DNA from: Candidatus Sivonenia alaskensis PMM_0068
GTDB lineage: Bacteria > Cyanobacteriota > Cyanobacteriia > Gloeobacterales > PMM-0068
Assembly: GCA_949127685.1 (NCBI GenBank)
Contig: CASBPW010000156.1
Location: forward strand, 1-22,093
DNA: 22,093 bases
Direction: 5' to 3'
Part shown: in pieces, positions 7,157 to 13,968 of the stretch
How the letters are laid out: each line of letters begins with the position of its first letter
Position numbering within the stretch: position 1 is the stretch's first letter
Notes under the pieces: generated by a model
What the model was told of the DNA's origin: nothing
Seen by the model: the letters and a program-made list of their open reading frames with translations, nothing else
The model's database searches: none
Made by a program: the position numbers and the translations under genes

Positions 7157-7654
7157 CTAATCTCCCAGACTTTGCCGTAGTTTCACCATCATCTGGATCA
7201 TCTGGGCTTGTTCTGGCTCGGTCAAAATACTGTTCAGCATCTTCATCACATGCTGTTCATAGGTAGGCGTTAGGGTCTGCATCAAGATTTTGGCTTTATC
7301 AGTCATTTCGATGAGCGTTACCCGGCGGTCGTCGGGGTAGGCGGCTCTGCGTACCAGACCTTCTCGTTCCATACGGTCAATAATGCCCGTCATGTTGGCC
7401 TTAGAAACTCCCTGACTGTTGGCAATCTCCGTAATAGGCATCCCGGCATCCGGAGAACGAGCATTCAAAGTCCACAGCACATTCCCTTGCGGCAAGGTAA
7501 GACCATAGCGAAAGAGGTAGTCTTCCATTTCCCGATAGAGCAGCGTTCCTGCCCTGATCAGATTCAACATCAGAATCACAGGAACTGCTCTGCAGGACTC
7601 ATCTAAATAGGAGAATACCCATGCAGGGGGAATGACCTGATTTGAAGAAGGCAT
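7157..7654 (-). CDS. MarR family transcriptional regulator
   Basis: A 165-aa winged-helix regulator that should act as a homodimer on DNA. After N-terminal dimerisation helices (LNLIRAGTLLYREMEDYLFRYGLT, about 30-53) comes the DNA-binding domain. MPITEIANSQGVSKANMTGIIDRMEREGLV (about 72-101) is the helix-turn-helix with recognition helix, and RRAAYPDDRRVTLIEMTDKAK (102-122) is the wing with its typical D-D-R-R turn. The family usually represses its own gene and neighbouring efflux or stress genes and is released by small phenolic or oxidising ligands. The ligand is not deducible here. An inverted repeat 9 bp upstream of the start suggests autoregulation. The nearest same-strand target is the MFS exporter beyond the IS. 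Confidence 0.92.
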   Translation of the reverse strand: MPSSNQVIPPAWVFSYLDESCRAVPVILMLNLIRAGTLLYREMEDYLFRYGLTLPQGNVLWTLNARSPDAGMPITEIANSQGVSKANMTGIIDRMEREGLVRRAAYPDDRRVTLIEMTDKAKILMQTLTPTYEQHVMKMLNSILTEPEQAQMIQMMVKLRQSLGD

Positions 7655-7662
7655 AAAGATAA

Positions 7663-7683
7663 ATAGTCTCCAAGGTGGACTAT
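7663..7683. promoter_or_regulatory. Candidate MarR operator (inverted repeat)
   Basis: ATAGTC at 7663-7668 and GACTAT at 7678-7683 are perfect 6-bp half-sites within a 21-bp dyad. It begins 9 bp upstream of the marR start codon, where binding would block transcription or translation initiation. Spacing and half-site length are in the range of known MarR operators. No second copy was noticed in the window. Confidence 0.5.
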
Positions 7684-7739
7684 CAACATACTAACAGTTT
7701 ATGAGAAAGTTAGCGTTTAGAGGAGGCCGGAACTTAATC

Positions 7740-7918
7740 TCACGCAGGAGATCATCGCCCAAAAGCTTGACATCAGCCAAGAGAGCTTATCGCGCAAGTA
7801 TCATCGGATCGCAATCCGTTATCCAAATCATCAAGAAACTCAGATATTCTCTATACGGTCTTGCAGTGGCAAGATTTCATCGTCGCAGGCTATCACCGCA
7901 ACCGCGCAAATTTCCGTA
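7740..7918 (+). pseudogene. Possible decayed coding remnant, HTH-like
   Basis: This plus-strand stretch holds two protein-like pieces in different frames with no usable start. Near 7735-7795 one frame reads NLTQEIIAQKLDISQESLSRK, which looks like a helix-turn-helix. Near 7846-7928 another frame reads ILYTVLQWQDFIVAGYHRNR, running to a stop at about 7928. Taken together they could be the ends of one gene broken by frameshifts and deletion. The longest frame across the region (from an ATG at 7701) has an arginine/serine-rich composition typical of a false frame. The evidence is suggestive only. Confidence 0.25.
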
Positions 7919-7921
7919 TCC

Positions 7922-8305
7922 TTACTCAATAGCCTTCATTACTTCTTGCAAAACCTGTGCTACATCTGGCTTCTCACAAGCAATCACAGTATCAGGCAAA
8001 TGTCTGGGCTGCGGAAAAGTTGGCAAATTGGGAAAGTGGGGCGTGCTGTCGTAGCGGAAAATTAAGTTATTTTGGTCCTCTTGAAAATGATAATGATAGT
8101 CGATGTGGGAAACCTGATCTTTGACAACGAATAAGGCTTCACTCACTGCCAGTAAATATCTGAGTTCAAAACGCACCCGCAATCTAAAATTAGCCCGTTC
8201 TGGAGTGAGGATAATTACATTGAATTGCTCAACATGGGTATTGGGGCAGTTGAGTAAAAGTTGCTCAATTTCGTCGAAATAGTCACGAAGAATATTAGGC
8301 GACAT
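7922..8305 (-). CDS. tumE: Toxin of the TumE (DUF6516) family
   Basis: A 127-aa protein that matches my recollection of TumE-type toxins (formerly DUF6516) of type II toxin-antitoxin loci. It has an N-terminal helix ILRDYFDEIEQLLLN, a beta-rich middle, and then the conserved YHYHFQ (about 70-75) and RYDSTPHFPNLPTFPQPRHL block (83-102). These are followed by an acidic C-terminal helix (VAQVLQEVMKAIE). The mode of action of the family is not established to my knowledge. The frame is intact and of normal length. The start ATG at 8303-8305 overlaps the end of the original antitoxin reading frame, as in coupled toxin-antitoxin operons. Because the antitoxin frame is now interrupted, the toxin start lies 61 nt beyond the new antitoxin stop. 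Confidence 0.75.
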   Translation of the reverse strand: MSPNILRDYFDEIEQLLLNCPNTHVEQFNVIILTPERANFRLRVRFELRYLLAVSEALFVVKDQVSHIDYHYHFQEDQNNLIFRYDSTPHFPNLPTFPQPRHLPDTVIACEKPDVAQVLQEVMKAIE

Positions 8306-8525
8306 TTTTGAGCTTGTTCTCTAGGGCTTGGTGTAAGACTAGATAATGTTGGTAGTTATTGGCCCATTAAACCAATACTTCATCATCTGAGATTTCTCCT
8401 TGACTGTACTTGGTGAAAAATTCTTCTGATTCCACGCGGTACTGGGTTTCGTAGACGTTTAACTGCTTGACAAGGGCGATCAGTGCGTCTAGGGGAGAGG
8501 TATATTCGATGACTTGTTTGCGCAT
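8295..8525 (-). pseudogene. TumA-like antitoxin gene interrupted by an in-frame TAA
   Basis: The frame starts at the ATG at 8523-8525 and reads 52 codons (MRKQVIEYTSPLDALIALVK...EISDDEVLV) before a TAA at 8367-8369. In the same frame it continues for 23 protein-like codons (WANNYQHYLVLHQALENKLK...) to a TAA at 8295-8297, which overlaps the toxin start. Antitoxins paired with TumE, as I recall them, have a continuous acidic segment leading into W-x-x-x-Y-x-x-Y-L, so the TAA probably replaced a sense codon such as GAA by one substitution. The gene lies 29 bp downstream of ubiD on the same strand. Either the 52-aa N-terminal part still works, or the stop is read through, or the antitoxin is lost. 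A sequencing error would also explain it. Confidence 0.65.
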
Positions 8526-8554
8526 TGGTTTCTCTTATTTGTTACACTCAACTT

Positions 8555-10063
8555 CTATCCAAAATATCCCCAAGCCCGCGCATCCACCTCATCCAGTTTG
8601 ATATCACTCAAGCCGTACTCTGCCCAGCGCCGGGAAACCAGACTTTTTACATCTTCATCCATGGCTAAAGGTTCGCCCCAAGCATGATCAGTTTCTGGAG
8701 GAATTTTGGTGGTGGCATCAACTCCCATTCGAGAACCAATGCCAATCTTTGGACAGGCAAAATCCAGGGAATCAAAGGGCGTATCCGGAATGATAAACAC
8801 ATCCCTTTCGGGGTCTACTTTCGAACTGATCGCCCACAGGACTTGGGCAGGGTCACGGATATTGATATCTTGGTCGACTATCACTACAAATTTGGTATAG
8901 GTGAACTGAACTAAAGCGGTCCAAAAAGCCATAGCCGCTCTACGAGCTTGACCGGGATAGGCCTTATCAATAGAGATGACCGCCATCTTGTAGCTCAAGG
9001 CATCCATCGGCAGGAAGAAGTCTTTGATTTCGGGGACTTGCTGGCGCAACAGAGGCGTATAAATCCGGTTCAGCGCAATCGCCATCATCGCTTCCTCTTT
9101 CGGAGGCCGACCAGAATAGGTAGTCATGTAAATCGGGTTTTTCCGATGGGTGAGGGTGTGGAAACGGACGAGGGGCGATTCTTCCTCTAGGCCGTAGTAA
9201 CCCATGTGATCACCAAAAGGACCATCGACCGCCAATTCTCCAGGGGTAATCGTCCCTTCCAAAATGAATTCAGCATAGGCCGGAACTAGGAGGTCCGAAC
9301 CTTTACACCGGGTGAGCTTAACCCCTTCCCCTGCATAGAGTCCAGCAAAAAGCCATTCTGAAAGCTCCACGGGAATTGGGGTGGCAGCAGCCATGATCAA
9401 TAGGGGGTCTACTCCAACAGCAATGGCAATATCCAGCTTCTTACCCATTTGCGCCGCTTTGCGCAGATGTCTAGCCCCTCCGCGCACCGATAGCCAGTGG
9501 ACTGTCATCGTATTTTTGGATTGCTGTTGTAGGCGATAAATGCCCACGTTTGGGGTGCCATCCTCTGGATCTTTAGTCATGACCAGGCCCAGGGTCAAGT
9601 TTCGCCCCGCATCCTTAGGCCAGGGCCGCATCATCGGAATCAAATTCAAGTCTACTTGGTCTTGGGTAAGCACTACTTCCTGACAAGGAGCATTGAGAAG
9701 CATACGCCCTGGTTTCGCTTTCACCACATCAAACAGGATGGAAGCAAACTCCACTGCCTCCTGGATACCTTTAGGCGGTTTCGGTTTCTGGAGCTTACCC
9801 AGTTTAGTTCCCAGGTCTTCAAGTTCCTGCTGGGATTCCATTCCCATGGCTAAAACGACCCGCTGAACCGTCCCCATCACATTGACCGCAATCGGGAAAG
9901 GAGAACCTTTCACCCGTTCAAAAAGTAGCGCCGGACCTCCACAGCGGAGCATCCGTTCTGTAATTTCGGTGATTTCCAGCTCCCCGTCTACCAGGGCATC
10001 AATGCGGCGCAGTTGGCCTCTGCCTTCGAGAAGCTGCAGGAAAGAACGCAGGTCACGGGTCAT
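8555..10063 (-). CDS. ubiD: UbiD family (de)carboxylase
   Basis: A 502-aa prenylated-FMN-dependent decarboxylase. In cyanobacteria the natural candidate substrate is a 4-hydroxybenzoate derivative on the way to plastoquinone, but this is inference. Landmarks are MTRDLRSFLQLLEGRGQL at the N-terminus, NVGIYRLQQQSKNTMTVHW (172-190, with the conserved Arg of the active site at 177) and RHLRKAAQMGK (198-208). EFILEGTITPGELAVDGPFGDHMGYY (265-290) and KNPIYMTTYSGRPPKEE (308-324) follow. By motif alignment the first acidic residue of the usual EGPFG(D/E)H element is Asp280 rather than Glu. Length and order match the family. The cofactor would be supplied by UbiX, which is not in the window. It is divergent from the AraC-type regulator. 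Confidence 0.93.
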   Translation of the reverse strand: MTRDLRSFLQLLEGRGQLRRIDALVDGELEITEITERMLRCGGPALLFERVKGSPFPIAVNVMGTVQRVVLAMGMESQQELEDLGTKLGKLQKPKPPKGIQEAVEFASILFDVVKAKPGRMLLNAPCQEVVLTQDQVDLNLIPMMRPWPKDAGRNLTLGLVMTKDPEDGTPNVGIYRLQQQSKNTMTVHWLSVRGGARHLRKAAQMGKKLDIAIAVGVDPLLIMAAATPIPVELSEWLFAGLYAGEGVKLTRCKGSDLLVPAYAEFILEGTITPGELAVDGPFGDHMGYYGLEEESPLVRFHTLTHRKNPIYMTTYSGRPPKEEAMMAIALNRIYTPLLRQQVPEIKDFFLPMDALSYKMAVISIDKAYPGQARRAAMAFWTALVQFTYTKFVVIVDQDINIRDPAQVLWAISSKVDPERDVFIIPDTPFDSLDFACPKIGIGSRMGVDATTKIPPETDHAWGEPLAMDEDVKSLVSRRWAEYGLSDIKLDEVDARAWGYFG

Positions 10064-10276
10064 CAGGGGTCTATAACATTACGCTATCCATCGTAGAGGC
10101 TATCCCACGCCCTACACGAAAACTTCTCTATTACCTTCACTAACCTCACTTATAACTTTTCCACCCTGACTTTACGAAGCGAGTGATTTAAAACATATAC
10201 ATCTACAGAGAATTCGGTGGCTATCTTCAGCCTTCCGCCGTTTTTCTGTCACACATTTCTTAAGGAGATGTCTGAT

Positions 10277-11131
10277 ATGTTGATGTCCCAATCTGTCGCT
10301 AGTGAGCGAGCTCCAGTTTTCCATCCGGTTAAAGTTCTTTATTCTAGTGAACAACCCTTACAGGCGCATATCCATCCCTATTATGAACTTCTCTTTATTG
10401 AAGAAGGTGAAGGATGGCACTACTTGAATGGTTTGAACGTTCACGTAGTGCCTGGCGACCTATTTCTCATCGCACCCGGAGAAGTCCATGATTCCAGTGG
10501 CCTAGCCAAAACGAAGAACTGGATTATCAATTTCAAGGTAGGAAATCTGGATAGCCTATCCACCCCCGTGGAAGAAAGGTTGTGGGCATTTTTACAACCA
10601 TCTGAGTCGCAGACTAAACATTTCCATATTGCTCTAGAAAAACATCCACAATGGCTAGCCAATATTAAACATTTATATGATGAATTCCAAGGCCAGTTTC
10701 TAGGTTTTGGAGAAGCGGTTCATGCACTGCTTTTACTCCTTTTAATTGATACCGCTCGATTGGTTATACCTGAATTACAGAAAGTATCACCTTCATCTCC
10801 GCCCTTACTGCAAAAAGTTTTTGATTACATCAAATTCAACTATACTCATCAGATTAGTCTCTGTGATGTAGCTAAAGTAGTGAGACGCTCTCCTGCGTAC
10901 TTAACCGATCTGGTAAGACGGGAGACGGGAAAAACTATCCTCAACTGGATTATTGAATATCGACTTACAGAAGCACAGTTTTTGCTGCTGACCACCAACC
11001 AACCAATTCGGGGTATTGCTGAATCCGTTGGCTATTTGGATACAGGACATTTCATTCGACAATTTCAGCGCATTTACGGGATCACTCCCCACGTTTGGAG
11101 GCAGCAACAGAGCCTTATGAAGATCTCCTAA
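10277..11131 (+). CDS. AraC family transcriptional regulator with cupin sensor
   Basis: A 284-aa regulator. The N-terminal cupin domain shows HIHPYYELLFIEEGEGWHYLNG (about 31-52) and VVPGDLFLIAPGEVHDSSG (57-75), the ligand-binding fold of AraC-like sensors. The C-terminal domain has two helix-turn-helix motifs: ISLCDVAKVVRRSPAYLTDLVRRETG and PIRGIAESVGYLDTGHFIRQFQRIYGITPHVWR, the latter being the classic second AraC helix-turn-helix. The frame is open from a GTG at 10217. I chose the ATG at 10277 because AAGGAG lies 9 nt before it, while the ATG at 10268 abuts AAGGAG directly. The ligand and targets are unknown. The gene is divergent from ubiD across about 210 bp and faces the pilin genes tail to tail. 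Confidence 0.9.
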   Translation: MLMSQSVASERAPVFHPVKVLYSSEQPLQAHIHPYYELLFIEEGEGWHYLNGLNVHVVPGDLFLIAPGEVHDSSGLAKTKNWIINFKVGNLDSLSTPVEERLWAFLQPSESQTKHFHIALEKHPQWLANIKHLYDEFQGQFLGFGEAVHALLLLLLIDTARLVIPELQKVSPSSPPLLQKVFDYIKFNYTHQISLCDVAKVVRRSPAYLTDLVRRETGKTILNWIIEYRLTEAQFLLLTTNQPIRGIAESVGYLDTGHFIRQFQRIYGITPHVWRQQQSLMKIS

Positions 11132-11289
11132 GAGCCCCAGCTGTTTTGGCCATCAGTTCACCGGCTCTGGGTTGGAAGCCATATGGTTTAGGCAAAATTA
11201 AAAATAGCCTATTTCCCAAGAATGAACATAAGCTGTAAGTTCTTAACTAGTAGCTCAAGCTACCGTATCGGAGAAATAACCTTAGAGTT

Positions 11290-11994
11290 CTACTTTGTCG
11301 GGATATTCCTACTGTATGCTCTAGTCGCTATTTCCAAGTTTGGACAACTTGCGCCTGAGCCTATATCTGCGCAGGGTTGGCTCGGATTATCCCCTCTGAG
11401 GATGAGTTCCCCACCGGAAATTTCCCCCTCATTTTGATCTTCCACAAAGCTGATTGCTGATTCATTTCCTGCTTCGGAAGAGGAACGCAAGAACGCGGTT
11501 ACGAGTTGGGGTTGATGAGGAGCAGGAGCAACTTTTTTTGGAAATATAGGGTCTTTTGGATCTACGTCTAAAGGAATAGATTGCCACCGATACAGGGCTA
11601 CGGCCGATTGGTTTTTTGCAAGATAGGCTTGGAGGACAGGCGATAAATTTTCTGATGGGGCTGCTAGAGCATAGAGCACCAGGGTATATCCTTGAGAAGC
11701 GGGGAGTAATAGACTTAAGACAACTCTTCCATTCGGTAATTCCAAGAGTTTTCCACTATCTTTAGAAATCCAAGCTGCTTCTTGTATTTCAGAGCTGATG
11801 AGATCTAACGCCAAATGATTTTCTTCTTGAATCTCCCCTAATCGCCTTTCCTTGACACTCTTGCTTGCCGTTGTAACAAAAGCACCTATCATGGCCGAGA
11901 TAATAATTCCAGAAATAACCGCAGCAATCAAAAATTCTACGAGGGTTACGCCACGCGTTTTTCTAGTGAGCTTGAACAACAACCTATGAGGCAT
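11290..11994 (-). CDS. Prepilin-type protein, PilW/GspJ-like minor pilin
   Basis: A 234-aa type IV (pseudo)pilin precursor. The basic leader ends RKTRG and the prepilin peptidase would cut after that Gly, releasing VTLVEFLIAAVISGIIISAM, with the conserved Glu at +5 and a hydrophobic helix that anchors it in the inner membrane before assembly. The globular part has two cysteines close together (QPCADIGSGASCP), possibly a disulfide. Size and the long C-terminal beta-rich region suit the PilW/GspJ type. The frame is open to 12051, but I chose the ATG at 11994 since GGGAG lies 9 nt upstream and the leader then has normal length. The start overlaps the end of the preceding pilin gene by 11 bp, which implies translational coupling in one operon. 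Confidence 0.85.
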   Translation of the reverse strand: MPHRLLFKLTRKTRGVTLVEFLIAAVISGIIISAMIGAFVTTASKSVKERRLGEIQEENHLALDLISSEIQEAAWISKDSGKLLELPNGRVVLSLLLPASQGYTLVLYALAAPSENLSPVLQAYLAKNQSAVALYRWQSIPLDVDPKDPIFPKKVAPAPHQPQLVTAFLRSSSEAGNESAISFVEDQNEGEISGGELILRGDNPSQPCADIGSGASCPNLEIATRAYSRNIPTK

Positions 11995-12538
11995 TGGGTA
12001 CATCTCCCATGCCCGATGTTTCCTGGGGAATGATTGCTTCTCCTGAATCATCCCAGAGAGTTCCCAGGATAGAGACTATATAAATGTGACGCGTGAGCTT
12101 GTCATTTCGAGAATGCCTAAATGTAATTGGTTGTAAGACATCTTCAGGGGTGAGTAGATGTCCGCGAAAATCAAAAGCCAGGCTGCGGTCAGGTTCCCCC
12201 TTAGGATCTTTTAGGGCACTATTGATGAGTTCTATGGAATCTAATTGCAGCGTTTGGATCGTCCGTCCATTACACTGCGATTCAAGCGTACTTTCACAGG
12301 CAGTGATCGTGTTGCTCTGTTCATCAAACTGAACCGAGGTCGTTACTCCTTGGCTGAGTGCATACTGACGAGCCTGGTGAACTAGGGATTCTACCTGACT
12401 GATGGCCTGTTGCAATTGCTGGCGCTCTAGCAACCCGACAATATTCGGAATCGCGGCACTGGCGAGAATGCCCAGCACACTTATGGTGATCAGCACTTCG
12501 ACCAGCGTAAATCCTGCGCTTTTGCTGTTTGCGAGCAT
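11984..12538 (-). CDS. Prepilin-type protein, GspH/FimT-like
   Basis: A 184-aa pilin precursor with a short leader, MLANSKSAG, a cleavage site before FTLVEVLITISVLGILASA (Glu at +5) and the amphipathic stretch PNIVGLLERQQLQQAISQVESLV. The C-terminal part contains SLAFDFRGHL and PITFRHSRND-like strands typical of GspH/FimT minor (pseudo)pilins, which initiate or cap the pilus. The two cysteines (ITACESTLESQC) could form a disulfide. The start used is the ATG at 12536-12538, sharing one base with the upstream stop (TGATG). A GTG at 12541 is also possible. It is the middle gene of the three-pilin operon. Confidence 0.87.
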   Translation of the reverse strand: MLANSKSAGFTLVEVLITISVLGILASAAIPNIVGLLERQQLQQAISQVESLVHQARQYALSQGVTTSVQFDEQSNTITACESTLESQCNGRTIQTLQLDSIELINSALKDPKGEPDRSLAFDFRGHLLTPEDVLQPITFRHSRNDKLTRHIYIVSILGTLWDDSGEAIIPQETSGMGDVPNAS

Positions 12539-13065
12539 CACGAAGGGCCTATATAGATATCATTCACCATCAAAGCTAAGGGCTTAGGAGAATCTTCTGG
12601 CCGGAGAGGGGCTTTGTAGATACGGACAACCGAACGCTGGGTTTGAGAAGAGACTTGCGTGAGGTTCGGAGACTTTCCGGCAAAGCATTGCAGGATGAAA
12701 TCAGCTTTCCCATCTTGATTTTGGTCAATCCCTACGTTTTGGATGTCAGGATGGTCCATCGGAACCAGATTGGGATCATCTAAGATTCCTGTGCGTTTAT
12801 CTGTGGCGATAGGTTTAAAGGGGATCATTTCATCGCTTCCATAGGAAGGCAATAGGCTCGAGTCCGTTCGCCAAGTGCGTTGGACCAGTTCTACTTGCTC
12901 TTGGGCTAATTCCGTTGCTTGAGCAATCTGATCACTCTGCAAACGATTGATCAGGGCCGCACTCAAAGGCCGCACCAGGAATGCCAAAACGAGCGTTCCC
13001 ACTACCACAGAAACAATGACTTCTAAGAGCGCAAACCCTTGAGATGGACGTTTGGGGATGTTCAT
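12538..13065 (-). CDS. Prepilin-type protein, PilV/GspI-like
   Basis: A 175-aa pilin precursor and the first gene of the operon. The leader MNIPKRPSQG is followed by FALLEVIVSVVVGTLVLAFL, with Glu at +5. The helix continues as AQATELAQEQVELVQRTWR, a feature of PilV/GspI-type proteins. The middle holds DQNQDGKADF, an Asp-rich turn that could bind calcium, as seen in some pseudopilins; this is inference from the pattern. Only one cysteine is present in the mature part. It is divergent from the secreted-protein gene at 13247 across 181 bp that contains at least one promoter-like element on the other strand. Confidence 0.87.
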   Translation of the reverse strand: MNIPKRPSQGFALLEVIVSVVVGTLVLAFLVRPLSAALINRLQSDQIAQATELAQEQVELVQRTWRTDSSLLPSYGSDEMIPFKPIATDKRTGILDDPNLVPMDHPDIQNVGIDQNQDGKADFILQCFAGKSPNLTQVSSQTQRSVVRIYKAPLRPEDSPKPLALMVNDIYIGPS

Positions 13066-13154
13066 AGACCCAGGTTCATCGAAGATGCAGATGCACCTAT
13101 CGTAAGTTTAGAGCTAAGTCCGCACCCTAGTTTAGGCTTCCCTACATTTATATA

Positions 13155-13183
13155 TTGGGACACGAAGGACATGAGGGTATATT
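13155..13183 (+). promoter_or_regulatory. Sigma-70-type promoter for the secreted-protein gene
   Basis: TTGGGA (13155-13160) and TATATT (13178-13183) are separated by 17 bp, with four and five of six consensus matches to the -35 and -10 boxes. Transcription would give a leader of about 55 nt. An inverted repeat, AAGGAC at 13165-13170 and GTCCTT at 13192-13197, straddles the -10 box and might be an operator. Confidence 0.45.
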
Positions 13184-13246
13184 CTGTACAGGTCCTTAGA
13201 CGGTGTGCTGGGGGTCCTGCTGCTCCCTTCTCTATAGATTGCGATC

Positions 13247-13756
13247 ATGAAGAAAATAGGAATTCACCTCCTGCTTTGTCTCCTCCTCAGTTCATCTCCT
13301 GTTTGGGCTTATGTTCCTTTAAAAGGTCTAGCTCAAATTGCGCTAAATTCCCCCGTAGTCGCCCGTTCGGTCACGAGCAGTATGGCTGATCAAGACGGCA
13401 AACTACATAGCAATTGGGATACGACTATTGTCTTGCAGCAAAATGACAGCCGTGATGTGTCCCGTGTGGATGTTACCTTTACTTTGCTGGGGAGTCTGGG
13501 CGGTAGTGTTCTTACCCGTAAAGTCTCTCTGACCAGGGATCAGCCCTGGAAGCGGGGGGAAGCATGGTCTTCTCGTCTTCAACAGCAACATTTGGGTTGG
13601 CCTGGGGATGCAACGCTGGTTCAGGTTATTGCGGTATTTTTCACCAATGGAGAATTTTGGGAAAACACGGAAGATAGTGGACACAAAGAAGTTGTTGCAG
13701 CTCCAGAGACTCCGAGTTCTATAGTTCCTGTTCATAGCTCTTCTTCTATCCCCTAG
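13247..13756 (+). CDS. Secreted protein of unknown function, 169 aa
   Basis: MKKIGIHLLLCLLLSSSPVWA is a good Sec signal peptide, with probable cleavage after VWA (residue 21). The mature part is rich in beta strands (TTIVLQQND, VDVTFTLLGSLGG, VLTRKVSLTRD, ATLVQVIAVFFTNGEFWE) and ends in a Ser/Pro-rich tail. I do not recognise a family. There is no lipobox and no second membrane segment, so it is periplasmic or exported. It lies between the pilin operon and the ATPase gene of the secretin operon, 212 bp upstream of the latter on the same strand. A role linked to that machinery is possible only by position. No clear ribosome-binding site precedes the ATG. Confidence 0.75.
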   Translation: MKKIGIHLLLCLLLSSSPVWAYVPLKGLAQIALNSPVVARSVTSSMADQDGKLHSNWDTTIVLQQNDSRDVSRVDVTFTLLGSLGGSVLTRKVSLTRDQPWKRGEAWSSRLQQQHLGWPGDATLVQVIAVFFTNGEFWENTEDSGHKEVVAAPETPSSIVPVHSSSSIP

Positions 13757-13889
13757 CCTCCTTGTTCACAGGCACTTCAACCTCACAGGCCAGTCCCCAT
13801 GTTCATTCATAATGCGAAGAGTCCCTGACTCGGTCTCTTCCACTGGGGCTCCACTACCGACGACAACAAAGGGCTTTCTGGGGTAGAAC

Positions 13890-13895
13890 TATAAT
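13890..13895 (+). promoter_or_regulatory. Candidate -10 box upstream of the ATPase-secretin operon
   Basis: A perfect TATAAT lies 73 bp before the ATPase start in an otherwise gene-free 212-bp gap. A recognisable -35 is missing at the expected distance, so an activator may be needed or the match may be chance. The same gap contains small dyads around 13816-13840 (GAAGAG...CTCTTC) that could end transcription of the preceding gene. Confidence 0.3.
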
Positions 13896-13968
13896 ACAGA
13901 ACAGACCTGTTAGCCTAGCAAGGTGCTAAGGAACTATAAATTAGCGATAAAATTTTCCCTCTCCTCCC

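Noticed and set aside
7701..8054. Plus-strand frame of 117 codons antisense to the toxin gene
   Set aside because: The Arg/Ser-rich composition and overlap with the conserved toxin frame mark it as a false frame.
11132..11289. AGAGCC/GGCTCT dyad after the AraC-type gene as a terminator
   Set aside because: The loop is about 26 nt and no T-run follows, so support is too weak for a terminator call.
13039..13389. Plus-strand open frame of 116 codons overlapping the secreted-protein gene
   Set aside because: It overlaps the start of the pilin gene on the other strand and the signal-peptide gene in another frame. Its composition is not protein-like and no ribosome-binding site is seen.
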